A DNA stretch of 64,000 nucleotides from Streptomyces sp. NBC_00820. Its GTDB lineage: Bacteria > Actinomycetota > Actinomycetes > Streptomycetales > Streptomycetaceae. Each line of letters begins with the position of its first letter. The stretch's first letter is position 1. The stretch is taken from the NCBI RefSeq assembly GCF_036347055.1, contig NZ_CP108882.1, positions 6,684,001 to 6,748,000 on the forward strand, written 5' to 3'. The notes under the pieces were generated by a model, which ran no database searches, had not been told where the DNA came from, and saw nothing but the letters and a program-made list of their open reading frames with translations. Below are positions 15,865 to 23,653 of the stretch, piece after piece. The translations under genes and the position numbers were made by a program.

Positions 15865-16390
15865 GACCGCAGCTCCCGCCCTCGATCCGCGACACACCGC
15901 CCTGGTCCTCGTCGACCTGATGGACCGCATCGTCGCGCTGCCCCTCGAACCCCGCAAAGGCACCGAAGTGCTGGCTGCCGCAGAGGAGTTGGTGGACGCC
16001 TTCCGTGCCGCCGGCGCCCTCGTCGTGCTGATCCGGGTCGAGCGCCCCACCGTCGCCGAGCAACCGCCCGGCAGTGGCCTCGTGGCCGGGCTGCTCCGTG
16101 ACGGCGACCTGGAGGTGGTCAAGCGGACGATCGGCGCCTTCCAGGGCACGAACCTCGACGAGCGGTTGCGCCAACACGGCATCCGCACGCTCGTGTTCGG
16201 CGGTATCGCCACCAACCTCGGCGTGGAGTCGACAGCCCGCGCCGCCGCCGACCTCGGCTACGACCTCGTCTTCGTGGAAGACGCCATGGCTGCCCTCACC
16301 GCCGCCGAGCACGAGGCCTCCGTCAGGCTCGACTTCCCGAGGCTGGGAACCGTCGTCGCCGCGTCTGAGGTGCGCTTCGCGGCACACTGA
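15863..16390 (+). CDS. Isochorismatase-family (YecD-like) cysteine-hydrolase fold protein with Gly in place of the catalytic Cys
   Basis: The 175-residue protein has the isochorismatase fold: a first-strand Asp (ALVLVDLMD), a Lys in EVVKRTIGAFQGTNLDERL, and GIATNLGVESTARAAADLGY. In most amidohydrolases of this fold the last motif reads TNxCVE with the nucleophilic Cys; here it is TNLGVE. The same substitution occurs in E. coli YecD-type proteins and, at the corresponding place, in true isochorismatases. A Cys-dependent amidase role is therefore unlikely. The reaction is unknown; a Cys-independent hydrolysis is possible. ATG 15863 fits the usual start. An 8-bp repeat array follows the stop. 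Confidence 0.85.
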   Translation: MTAAPALDPRHTALVLVDLMDRIVALPLEPRKGTEVLAAAEELVDAFRAAGALVVLIRVERPTVAEQPPGSGLVAGLLRDGDLEVVKRTIGAFQGTNLDERLRQHGIRTLVFGGIATNLGVESTARAAADLGYDLVFVEDAMAALTAAEHEASVRLDFPRLGTVVAASEVRFAAH

Positions 16391-16394
16391 GCCG

Positions 16395-16450
16395 CCGGGA
16401 CGCCGGGACGCCGGGACGCCGGGACGCCGGGACGCCGGGACGCCGGGGCG
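16395..16450. repeat. 8-bp tandem repeat (CCGGGACG, 7 copies)
   Basis: Six exact copies of CCGGGACG and one variant (CCGGGGCG) begin five bases after the YecD-like stop and lie between convergent genes. There is no coding sense. It is one of several arrays with 8-bp period in this window. Confidence 0.95.
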
Positions 16451-16532
16451 TCGGGGAGCCGGGTGCCCGGTGCCGGGCACCCGAGGCTCGCCCACGCCCC
16501 CGCGACCGTTCCCCGGGCCCCCGCGCCCCGCC

Positions 16533-17252
16533 TCACACCAGCGTTCCGCCGCCGTCCACGACCACCACCGACCCGGTGCTGTACCCGCTGCGCATCAGGT
16601 AGAGGTAGGCCTCCGCCACGTCCGCCGGGTCGCCGACGCGTTCCACCGGAAGCGACTCCGCCGAGGCCTGGAAGAGTCCCTCCCGCTCCGTCTCCGGCAG
16701 GTCGCGCCACAGCTCGGTGCGCACCAGACCGGGGGAGACCACGTTGACCCGCACCGGCGCCAGCTCCAGGGCCAGCGCCCGGGTCAGGGACTCCATCGCC
16801 CCGCATAGCGCCGCCGCCGCGGTCGTCCCCGGCAGCGGGCGCCGCCCCGCCGTGCCGGTCGTCAGCACCACAGAACCGCCCTCGCGAATCGACCCGGCCC
16901 CGTGCTTCACCGCCGTGTACGCACCCCACAGCCGTGTGTCCAGGAACCTCCGCGCCCGCTCTGTACTCGTCTCGGCCAGGCTCCCCAGCAGCAGCGACTC
17001 GCCCGCCGTGTAGACGAGGTGGTCGAAGGTGCCGATCGCCGCGAAGAAGCCGCGCACCGCCGCCTCGTCCGTCGCGTCCAGCACGTACCCCTCCGAGCCC
17101 TCCGGCAGCAGCTTCAGGGCCGCGTCCACGCTCTCCTGCCGGCGCGAGGCGACCACCACCTCGGCGCCCGCCCGCGCCGCACCCTCGGCGACCGCGAACC
17201 CGATGCCCGCCGTACCCCCGATGACGACGACACGCTGTCCCCGCAGATCCAT
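16533..17252 (-). CDS. Short-chain dehydrogenase/reductase (SDR) fold protein lacking the YxxxK pair
   Basis: The 239-residue protein has a classical SDR layout. A nucleotide-binding GGTAGIG (residues 12-18) comes first, then VLDATDE after the third strand, LVYTAGES in place of NNAG, VVLTTGTAGRRP, and RVNVVSPGLVRTELW downstream. Where Tyr-x-x-x-Lys should precede LTRALALELAP, the sequence is AAAALCGAMES, so both catalytic residues are absent. Similar Tyr-less SDR proteins exist in actinobacteria, and their activity is unclear. ATG 17252 is the natural start. The gene is divergent from a LysR gene, with a strong inverted repeat between, so it is the probable target of that regulator. Confidence 0.85.
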   Translation of the reverse strand: MDLRGQRVVVIGGTAGIGFAVAEGAARAGAEVVVASRRQESVDAALKLLPEGSEGYVLDATDEAAVRGFFAAIGTFDHLVYTAGESLLLGSLAETSTERARRFLDTRLWGAYTAVKHGAGSIREGGSVVLTTGTAGRRPLPGTTAAAALCGAMESLTRALALELAPVRVNVVSPGLVRTELWRDLPETEREGLFQASAESLPVERVGDPADVAEAYLYLMRSGYSTGSVVVVDGGGTLV

Positions 17253-17339
17253 GAGAAATCCCTCTCCAAGCAGGTGTTCCACCACGTTCGGACGGTTTCC
17301 AGCCTGCGTCCGCGAGGGTGCGGTCGTCCAAGACCTCTT

Positions 17340-17378
17340 CCGGTGGCGGCGATACCCTGGAGGTATCGCCGCCACCGG
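17340..17378. promoter_or_regulatory. 17-bp perfect inverted repeat between SDR and LysR genes
   Basis: Arms CCGGTGGCGGCGATACC and its exact complement flank CTGGA. The centre, ATACC-N5-GGTAT, has the T-N11-A pattern of LysR boxes. The repeat ends 20 bases before the LysR ATG and overlaps the start of its ribosome-binding site, so the regulator may repress itself and control the divergent SDR gene. In RNA it would form a very stable hairpin. Confidence 0.8.
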
Positions 17379-17397
17379 TGAGGAAGGGACTGCTGTC

Positions 17398-18348
17398 ATG
17401 CGCCTGGACCCGGCTTCGCACCCGACTTCGCACCTGACCACGCACCCGGCCTCGGAACCGGCTTCGCACCCGGTCTCGGAACCGACCCCGGAGCCGAGGT
17501 CCGGCCTGAACGCGGACCTGGACCTGCGGAAGGTCCGCTACTTCGTCGCGGTGGCCGAACTGCTTCACTTCGGCCGCGCCGCCGAGAGGCTCCACATCGC
17601 CCAGCCCGTGCTGAGCCGGCAGATCCGCGCGCTGGAGAAGGACTTGGGCGCCGAACTGTTCGTACGTGACAGCCACGGCGTGACGTTGACCGAGGCGGGA
17701 CGGCAACTCCTCGATGACGGGAGGCAGTTGCTTGCCCTGGCCGACGCGACGCGGCGCAGGGCGCTGCGGGTGGCGTGCGGGCCGGCACGGTTCGTCGTCG
17801 GCTTCCGCGCCGGTGTCGTCGTCACGCACGCCCTGCGCGCCTTCTCGGCCGGCCATCCCGACGTCGAGGGAAGCGCCCGCAGGGTCGAGTGGGACGACCA
17901 GGAACGGCTGATCCTCGACGGCACCGTCGACATGGCCTACGTACGACGGCCCGTCCGGGAGGACGGCCTCGAACTGCGCCCCCTGTACGTCGAGCCCCGC
18001 GTGGCCATGCTCCCCGAGGGCCACCGGCTCGCCGGCAAACAGGAGTTGTCCCTCGTCGACCTCGACGGCGAGACCTGGCTGCGGTACTCCGACCCGCGGC
18101 CGGGCGACCTGCCGATCCGCACCATCGAGGAGAAGTTCGAGTGCGTGGCCGCGGGCACCGGGATCACCCTCGTCCCGCGCTCGGTCGCCGAACAGTACTC
18201 CCGCCCGGACATCAGCTACGTACCGGTCACCGACGCCGAGCCCGACCAGGTCCTGCTGGCCTGGGCCGCCGGCCGCCGCTCACCCCTGATCGCCGCCTTC
18301 GCCGAGGTCGCCGCGGCCGTGGGAGCGGCACCGGGCGGCCACGCCTGA
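17398..18348 (+). CDS. LysR-family transcriptional regulator with repetitive N-terminal extension
   Basis: The 316-residue protein carries a LysR helix-turn-helix starting near residue 40 (LRKVRYFVAVAELLHFGRAA, then QPVLSRQIRALEKDLGAELF), and an effector domain. The first 38 residues are a Ser/His/Pro/Glu repeat-like lead (SHPTSHLTTHPASEPASHP) that LysR proteins normally lack. A start nearer the helix-turn-helix may be the true one, but ATG 17398 has a strong GAGGAAGGGA sequence upstream, so it is preferred. It is divergent from the SDR gene and the two share a palindromic site. Confidence 0.9.
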   Translation: MRLDPASHPTSHLTTHPASEPASHPVSEPTPEPRSGLNADLDLRKVRYFVAVAELLHFGRAAERLHIAQPVLSRQIRALEKDLGAELFVRDSHGVTLTEAGRQLLDDGRQLLALADATRRRALRVACGPARFVVGFRAGVVVTHALRAFSAGHPDVEGSARRVEWDDQERLILDGTVDMAYVRRPVREDGLELRPLYVEPRVAMLPEGHRLAGKQELSLVDLDGETWLRYSDPRPGDLPIRTIEEKFECVAAGTGITLVPRSVAEQYSRPDISYVPVTDAEPDQVLLAWAAGRRSPLIAAFAEVAAAVGAAPGGHA

Positions 18349-18388
18349 GGCGGACCCCAGCGCCCGCGGCAGCGGGCAACCCCGCCGG

Positions 18389-18571
18389 CCGGACCCTGCC
18401 ACCGCCGTGCCGCCGGAGCCTGCCACCGCCGTACCGCCGTACCGCCGTACCGCCGTACCGCCGGAGCCTGCCACCGCCGTGCCGCCGGAGCCTGCCACCG
18501 CCGTACCGCCGGACCCTGCCACCGCCGTGCCGCCGTGCCGCCGTGCCGCCGTGCCGCCGTGCCGCCGTACC
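18389..18571. repeat. Compound tandem array of 8-bp and 24-bp units
   Basis: The array consists of 24-bp units (CCGCCGGA, GCCTGCCA, CCGCCGTG in order) mixed with runs of the single 8-mer CCGCCGTA or CCGCCGTG. All lengths are multiples of eight, so expansion probably worked by slippage of 8-bp blocks. It fills the 345-base gap between the LysR and MFS genes, where no gene is supported. The MFS promoter must lie after it, in 18572-18690. Confidence 0.92.
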
Positions 18572-18693
18572 GTCGGCGCGGGGAAACGGCGCGGCACAGG
18601 TGCGACCGCTGGACGCATGCCTCCTACCGTTCACCGCATACAGCCGACGCGACGTCTTCTCAACTTCCCTGCTCCGCCTTACCGTCCGGCCCC

Positions 18694-20022
18694 ATGAGCA
18701 GCCCCCCTGTCGCACCCCCGGGCTGGAGCCGATGGCTTGTTCCGCCCGCCGCCCTCTCCGTCCATCTGTCCATCGGGCAGGCCTACGCCTGGAGCGTGTT
18801 CAAACCGCCCCTGGAGTCCGCCCTCCACCTCGACGGCACCCAGAGCGCACTTCCGTTCCAGCTGGCGATCGTGATGCTCGGACTGTCGGCCGCGTTCGGC
18901 GGCACACTCGTCGAACGCAACGGGCCGCGCTGGGCGATGAGCGTGGCACTCGTCTGCTTCTCCTCCGGCTTCCTCATATCCGCGCTCGGCGCGCAGACGC
19001 AGCAGTACTGGCTGATCGTCCTCGGCTACGGCTTCGTCGGCGGTATCGGCCTCGGCATCGGCTACATCTCACCCGTCTCCACCCTGATCAAGTGGTTCCC
19101 GGACCGGCCCGGCATGGCCACCGGCATCGCGATCATGGGCTTCGGCGGCGGCGCGCTGATCGCCTCGCCCTGGTCGGCGCAGATGCTCGAGTCCTTCGGC
19201 AGTGACCACTCCGGGATCGCGCTCGCGTTCCTCGTGCACGGCCTGTCGTACGCGGTCTTCATGTCGCTCGGTGTCCTCCTGGTCCGCGTGCCGCGCGCGC
19301 CGAAGCCCGCCGAGGCCGGGCCGAGCGCCGTAACCGGTGTGCAGGTGTCCGCCCGCAGCGCCGTGCGTACCCCGCAGTTCTGGTGCCTGTGGATCGTGCT
19401 GTGCACCAACGTGACCGCGGGCATCGGCATCCTGGAGAAGGCCGCCCCGATGATCACGGACTTCTTCGCGGACAGCTCCACCCCGGTCTCCGCCTCGGCG
19501 GCCGCAGGCTTCGTCGCGCTGCTGTCGGCGGCCAACATGGCCGGCCGTATCGGCTGGTCGTCCACCTCCGACCTGATCGGACGCAAGAACATCTACCGCC
19601 TCTACCTCGGCGTCGGCGCGATGATGTACCTGCTCATCGCACTGTTCGGCGACTCGGCCAAGCCGCTGTTCGTGCTGTGCGCCCTGGTGATCCTCTCCTT
19701 CTACGGCGGCGGCTTCGCCACGATCCCCGCCTACCTGAAGGACCTCTTCGGCACGTACCAGGTCGGTGCCATCCACGGCCGGCTGCTCACCGCCTGGTCC
19801 ACCGCCGGTGTGCTCGGGCCGCTGATCGTCAACTGGATCGCCGACCGGCAGGAGGCAGCCGGGAAGCACGGCGCCGGCCTCTACGGGCTGTCGTTCTCCA
19901 TCATGATCGGGCTGCTCGTCGTCGGATTCGCCGCCAACGAGTTCGTCCGCCCCGTCGACACCCGCCACCACATCCCCGCCCAGAGGGAGGCCTCCGATGT
20001 CCAGCGACAGCAGCCCGCCTAG
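18694..20022 (+). CDS. MFS transporter, OFA (oxalate/formate antiporter-like) family
   Basis: The 442-residue protein has about twelve hydrophobic helices. OFA-type marks include SIGQAYAWSVFKPPL in helix 1, GYGFVGGIGLGIGYISPVST, IKWFPDRPGMATGIAIMGFG (very typical of the family) and a GRIGWSSTSDLIGRKN loop between helices. It probably exchanges small carboxylates or similar anions across the cytoplasmic membrane. The start is ATG 18694, with little Shine-Dalgarno complementarity. Its last codons overlap a second tiny ORF (19997), the expected MFS small subunit. Confidence 0.92.
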   Translation: MSSPPVAPPGWSRWLVPPAALSVHLSIGQAYAWSVFKPPLESALHLDGTQSALPFQLAIVMLGLSAAFGGTLVERNGPRWAMSVALVCFSSGFLISALGAQTQQYWLIVLGYGFVGGIGLGIGYISPVSTLIKWFPDRPGMATGIAIMGFGGGALIASPWSAQMLESFGSDHSGIALAFLVHGLSYAVFMSLGVLLVRVPRAPKPAEAGPSAVTGVQVSARSAVRTPQFWCLWIVLCTNVTAGIGILEKAAPMITDFFADSSTPVSASAAAGFVALLSAANMAGRIGWSSTSDLIGRKNIYRLYLGVGAMMYLLIALFGDSAKPLFVLCALVILSFYGGGFATIPAYLKDLFGTYQVGAIHGRLLTAWSTAGVLGPLIVNWIADRQEAAGKHGAGLYGLSFSIMIGLLVVGFAANEFVRPVDTRHHIPAQREASDVQRQQPA

Positions 20023-20125
20023 CCGACGGGGCCTGATCGCCCTGTCCTGGCTGTGGGTGGGGGCGCCCCTCGCCTACGGGGTGTACGAACTCGTACAGAA
20101 GGCGACACAACTGTTCACGGGGTGA
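19997..20125 (+). CDS. MFS transporter small subunit, 42-residue membrane peptide
   Basis: This short ORF starts at ATG 19997, inside the last codons of the MFS gene, with GAGGGAGG 7 bases upstream. It encodes a hydrophilic Ser/Arg lead and one membrane helix (LIALSWLWVGAPLAYGVYEL). Peptides of this length and pattern directly behind OFA-type MFS genes are known as MFS transporter small subunits. The 26-base overlap and strong ribosome-binding site support translational coupling with the transporter. Its exact role, perhaps stabilising or targeting the carrier, is not established. Confidence 0.85.
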   Translation: MSSDSSPPSRRGLIALSWLWVGAPLAYGVYELVQKATQLFTG

Positions 20126-20263
20126 GTGTTCGGATGCCCCCGGGTCTGCGGGAAGCCGACAACCCGGATGCCCGATTCCTGTCGCTTCACGCGCCCTCGT
20201 ACCCGCCGGTCACGGATAAGACTGGAGAATCCCGCTGAATCGGCCAACGAGGGGGACCTCCAC

Positions 20264-21211
20264 ATGAACGGCTCGCGTATCGCCGCCATCGGTCACTACC
20301 AGCCCGCCAAGGTGCTCACCAACGAGGACCTGGCGGGCATGGTCGACACCAGCGACGAGTGGATCCGCAGCCGGGTGGGCATCCGTACCCGGCACATCGC
20401 AGGTCCCGACGAGCCGGTCGACGAGCTGGCCGCGCACGCAGCCGCCAAGGCCCTCGCCGCGGCCGGTCTCGCCCCCGGCGACATCGACCTGGTCCTGGTC
20501 GCCACCTCCACGGCGATCGACCGCTCCCCGAACACCGCCGCCCGGGTCGCGGCCCGGCTCGGCATCCCGCAGCCCGCCGCCATGGACGTCAACGTGGTGT
20601 GCGCCGGCTTCACCCACGCCCTCGCCACCGCCGACCACACCGTCCGGGCCGGCGCCGCCACCCGCGCCCTGGTCATCGGTGCGGACAAGATGTCCGAGAT
20701 CGCCGACTGGAGCGACCGCACCACCTGCGTTCTCGTCGGCGACGGCGCCGGGGCAGCCGTGGTCGAGGCGTGCGCACCGGACCAGGAGCCCGGGATCGGA
20801 CCGGTGCTGTGGGGATCGGTGCCGGAGATGGGCAACGCCGTACGGATCGAGGGCACGCCGCCGCGCTTCGCGCAGGAGGGGCAGAGCGTCTACCGCTGGG
20901 CCACGACCCAGCTGCCGCCCATCGCGCGCCGCGTCTGCGAGAGGGCCGGCATCGAACCCGCCGACCTCGCCGCCGTCGTCCTGCACCAGGCGAACCTGCG
21001 CATCATCGAACCGCTCGCGCAGAAGATCGGTGCCGTCAACGCCGTGGTCGCGCGGGACGTCACCGAATCCGGCAACACCTCCGCCGCCAGCATCCCCCTC
21101 GCCCTGTCCAAGCTGATCGAGACGGGGGCGGTGCGCAGCGGCGACCCGGCCCTGCTGTTCGGCTTCGGCGGCAACCTGTCGTACGCCGGCCAGGTCGTAC
21201 GGTGCCCGTGA
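20264..21211 (+). CDS. fabH: 3-oxoacyl-ACP synthase III (KAS III, FabH-type)
   Basis: The 315-residue enzyme has the KAS III catalytic triad: Cys113 (VNVVCAGFTHAL), His241 (VVLHQANLRI) and Asn271 (TESGNTSAASIP). The C-terminal GFGGNLSYAGQVV block is also present. It condenses an acyl-CoA starter with malonyl-ACP to begin fatty acid synthesis, or acts in a secondary pathway. It stands alone here, not beside fabD, acpP or fabF, so it is likely an extra copy rather than the housekeeping enzyme. ATG 20264 follows GAGGGGG. A 12-bp repeat array lies just after the stop. Confidence 0.92.
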   Translation: MNGSRIAAIGHYQPAKVLTNEDLAGMVDTSDEWIRSRVGIRTRHIAGPDEPVDELAAHAAAKALAAAGLAPGDIDLVLVATSTAIDRSPNTAARVAARLGIPQPAAMDVNVVCAGFTHALATADHTVRAGAATRALVIGADKMSEIADWSDRTTCVLVGDGAGAAVVEACAPDQEPGIGPVLWGSVPEMGNAVRIEGTPPRFAQEGQSVYRWATTQLPPIARRVCERAGIEPADLAAVVLHQANLRIIEPLAQKIGAVNAVVARDVTESGNTSAASIPLALSKLIETGAVRSGDPALLFGFGGNLSYAGQVVRCP

Positions 21212-21221
21212 GGTTTCCCGG

Positions 21222-21269
21222 GGTGCTTTCCGCGGTGCCCTCCGCGGTGCCCTCCGCGGTGCCCTCCGA
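21222..21269. repeat. 12-bp tandem repeat (GGTGCCCTCCGC, 4 copies)
   Basis: Four copies, the first (GGTGCTTTCCGC) and last (ending CCGA) slightly diverged, begin 11 bases after the KAS III stop. The sequence to the tRNA gene (21270-21500) shows no gene. Confidence 0.9.
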
Positions 21270-21500
21270 GGGGTGATCGCCGGGATGGCGGGCCACGCCC
21301 GCCCCCTCGCCGCGAATCAGTGATCGGTGAACACGCCACGTACACGTGTGATCGCGTGGCGTACGACCTGCGCGATCCGGGAGCGCAGCGTGCCCGGGTC
21401 GCCACGCGCCGGACAGATACGCAGGTGAAAGGCACTCCGAAACCTTGGTATTGTTATCCATGTCGCCGCGGGGAACACCGCAAAAGGCGGCAGACACCTA

Positions 21501-21585
21501 GTCCGGGTGGCGGAATGGCAGACGCGCTAGCTTGAGGTGCTAGTGCCCTTTATCGGGCGTGGGGGTTCAAGTCCCCCCTCGGACA
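21501..21585 (+). tRNA. tRNA-Leu, anticodon GAG
   Basis: The sequence folds as a class II tRNA. The acceptor stem is GTCCGGG with CTCGGAC (one wobble pair). The anticodon stem CTAGC/GCTAG encloses loop TTGAGGT with anticodon GAG (21534-21536). A long variable arm follows (TGCCCTTTATCGGGCGT), then the T arm GGGGGTTCAAGTCCCCC. The long variable arm and the anticodon both indicate leucine (codons CUC and CUU). CCA is not encoded, as is usual for many Streptomyces tRNA genes. A hairpin terminator follows at once. Confidence 0.97.
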
Positions 21586-21593
21586 CAAGGCGG

Positions 21594-21625
21594 AAGGCCT
21601 GGTCAGCGCAAGCTGGCCAGGCCTT
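21594..21625 (+). terminator. Terminator hairpin of the tRNA-Leu gene
   Basis: AAGGCCTGG pairs with CCAGGCCTT, with an inner AGC/GCT pair around a GCAA tetraloop, 8 bases after the tRNA. TCTCCGTGTTT follows, slightly T-rich. Confidence 0.9.
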
Positions 21626-21725
21626 CTCCGTGTTTGGATCTGCGTTCGAACGGTCCACCCGCCGCGGTCGGTCCCACAGTGTGGGTCGGGTGGTGCGGCG
21701 GTCGGGTGGCCGTGCGTCGCGGTGG

Positions 21726-22928
21726 TTACGGCTTCCAGTGGACGGGCAGCCGCTGGGGGCCGCGTATGAGCATGCCGTGGCGCCAGGGCAGGGCGGCCGG
21801 GTGGGCGTCGAGGGCGAGGTCGGGACAGCGCTCCAGGAGGGTGCGGACCGCGATCCGCGCCTCCAGGCGGGCGAGCGGCGCGCCGAGGCAGTAGTGGATG
21901 CCGTGACCGAAGGCGACATGACCACCGGCGGGCCGGCGGACGTCGAAGCGGCCGGGCTCCGGGAAGCGGGCCGGGTCGTGGTTGGCGTCCGCCAGGGCCA
22001 CGAGGACCAGCTCACCGTCGCCGGGGACGACGGTGTCCCCGATCCGGACCGGCTCGGTGGTGAACCTGAACGTCGGCGTCTCCACCGGCCCGTCGTAACG
22101 CAGCATCTCCTCCACCGCGTTGGTCATCAGCGTCATGTCCGCACGCAACGCCGCGAGTTGATCGGGGTGGGTCAGCAGGGCCAGCACGCCGTTGGAGATC
22201 AGGTTGACCGTGGTCTCGTGCCCGGCGACCAGCAACAGCCACGCGGTGCCGAGCAGTTCATCCGCCGACAGGCGGTCGCCGTCCTCGTCGGTGGTGCGGA
22301 TCAGGTCACTCATCAGGTCCTGGCCCGGGTCCAGGCGCTTGCGCTCCAGCAGATCGGCGAGGTACGCGGCCACCTCGCCCGAAGCCGCCAGCCGCGCCCC
22401 GGGGTCGGGATCGCTGAGGACCGTGCTGGTCCAGCCTCGGAACGCGGCCCGGTCCAGCATGGGCACACCGAGCAGCTCGCAGATCACCGAGATCGGCAAC
22501 GGGAATGAGAGGGCCTCGACCAGATCCGTTCGCCCCTCCGGAAGCGCCAGCATCGCGTCGAGCAGCTCGTCGGTGATCTGCTGTACGCGCGGCGCGAGTT
22601 GCTCGATCCGGCGCGGAGTGAACTCACGGACGACCAGCTTGCGCAGCCGCTCGTGGTCCGGCGGGTCGGAGTTGAGCATGTGCGGCCCCGCGGACGGGCT
22701 GGAGATCGGAAAGGACGGCGCGGCGTTCTTCCACTGCTTGGACAGCCGCGGATCCACGAGCGCGGCCCGCCCTGCCTCGTACCCGACGACGAGCCACGCC
22801 TCGGCTCCCTCGGGAATCCGCACCCTGTGCACCGGCCCGCGCTCACGCAGGGCCGCGTAGACCGGATACGGATCGCGGACGAAGTCCTCACCCATCGCCA
22901 CCAGATCGACCACTTCGGCTGCCGTCAT
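21726..22928 (-). CDS. Cytochrome P450 (CYP107-like bacterial class)
   Basis: The 400-residue protein has all P450 landmarks: the oxygen-activating I-helix AGHETT (235-240), ExxR (Glu274, Arg277), PERF-like DPARFPEPGRFD, and the haem loop FGHGIHYCLGAPLARLEA with Cys347 as iron ligand. It hydroxylates or otherwise oxidises a small molecule and needs ferredoxin and reductase partners. No ferredoxin gene is adjacent. No biosynthetic cluster surrounds it, so it is an orphan P450. ATG 22928 (MTAAEVVDLV) is preferred; an ATG 33 bases earlier adds an Arg-rich lead. Confidence 0.93.
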   Translation of the reverse strand: MTAAEVVDLVAMGEDFVRDPYPVYAALRERGPVHRVRIPEGAEAWLVVGYEAGRAALVDPRLSKQWKNAAPSFPISSPSAGPHMLNSDPPDHERLRKLVVREFTPRRIEQLAPRVQQITDELLDAMLALPEGRTDLVEALSFPLPISVICELLGVPMLDRAAFRGWTSTVLSDPDPGARLAASGEVAAYLADLLERKRLDPGQDLMSDLIRTTDEDGDRLSADELLGTAWLLLVAGHETTVNLISNGVLALLTHPDQLAALRADMTLMTNAVEEMLRYDGPVETPTFRFTTEPVRIGDTVVPGDGELVLVALADANHDPARFPEPGRFDVRRPAGGHVAFGHGIHYCLGAPLARLEARIAVRTLLERCPDLALDAHPAALPWRHGMLIRGPQRLPVHWKP

Positions 22929-23062
22929 CGCCCGCCCCGTTCCGGTCCGCCCCCGCCGCACAGTCCGCCCCGACGCTAGCAGCGGGCGGCGCCGTACCGA
23001 AGGGCGAATCCAGCCGCATCAGGTGAGGAGGGCGAGGAGGACGCGGAAGGGCCCGCGGGGGA

Positions 23063-23110
23063 TGCGGCAGTGCGGCAGTGCGGCAGTGCGGCGGTGCGGC
23101 GGTGCGGTGG
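23063..23110. repeat. 8-bp tandem repeat (TGCGGCAG/TGCGGCGG, 6 copies)
   Basis: Six copies with 8-bp period (three TGCGGCAG, two TGCGGCGG, one TGCGGTGG) lie in the gap between the divergent P450 and truncated acyltransferase genes (22929-23188). Confidence 0.93.
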
Positions 23111-23188
23111 TGCCGTGCCGGGCACGAATTGGTTGCGGCCGTGCCTCTTCGCCGTGCCCGCGCCGGTTCAGCGGCAGCATGACCGGAC

Positions 23189-23647
23189 ATGAGCCGAGAC
23201 CGCTATGTCGACTTCCTGCGCGCGTGGGCCATCGCATCGGTCGTGGTCGGCCACTGGCTGATCACCGCCCTCGTGCGCCGGCCCGACGGGACGATCGCCG
23301 CGCCCGAACTGCTGGCCTCACTTCCCTGGACCCAGTGGCTGACCCTCGGGTTCCAGATCATGCCGCTGTTCTTCCTGGCCGGCGGTCACGCGGCGGGCGG
23401 CTCGTGGGCGCGGGCGCGGGCGCGGGCCCGCGCGGTGGGCGGCAGTCCCCGCTGGTCCGGGGCTCCCTCCGCCCCCGCAGTCGATGCCGGCCGGCACCTC
23501 CTCCGCCCCCGCAGTCGATGCCGGTCCGGTACCTCCTCCGCCCCACCAAGCCCACCGCTTCATGCGCCCGCCCCTACGTGTCGGCGTGCTCGACGTGAAC
23601 CACCTGAGGGATTCTTGAGTCGGCGAGCCTGCGCGCAGGGGAGATGA
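23189..23647 (+). pseudogene. Truncated membrane acyltransferase (Acyl_transf_3 family)
   Basis: From ATG 23189 the first 70-75 residues clearly belong to the membrane acyltransferase family: MSRDRYVDFLRAWAIASVVV with the conserved Arg/Asp start of helix 1, then GHWLITALV and QIMPLFFLAGG. After about 23415 the frame enters Arg/Ala/Gly low-complexity sequence and a 34-bp direct repeat (23468-23535). It shows none of the nine further helices of a full protein of about 400 residues, stopping at 23647. The rest of the gene is gone, so it is a 5' remnant. It lies immediately upstream of the SpoIIE-type gene. Confidence 0.75.
23468..23545. repeat. 34-35-bp direct repeat, two copies
   Basis: TCCGCCCCCGCAGTCGATGC plus the next 14 bases repeats at 23468 and 23502 with three differences, and a third partial copy begins at 23537. 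It marks the breakpoint of the truncated acyltransferase. Confidence 0.8.
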
Positions 23648-23653
23648 TCGATC

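Noticed and set aside
18389..18571. Repeat array considered as a CRISPR
   Set aside because: Units are 8 or 24 bases, directly adjacent, without unique spacers, and no cas genes are present.
21501..21625. tRNA-Leu as an integration (att) site of the accessory island
   Set aside because: No duplicate of the tRNA 3' end and no integrase were seen in the window, and the genes just downstream are ordinary.
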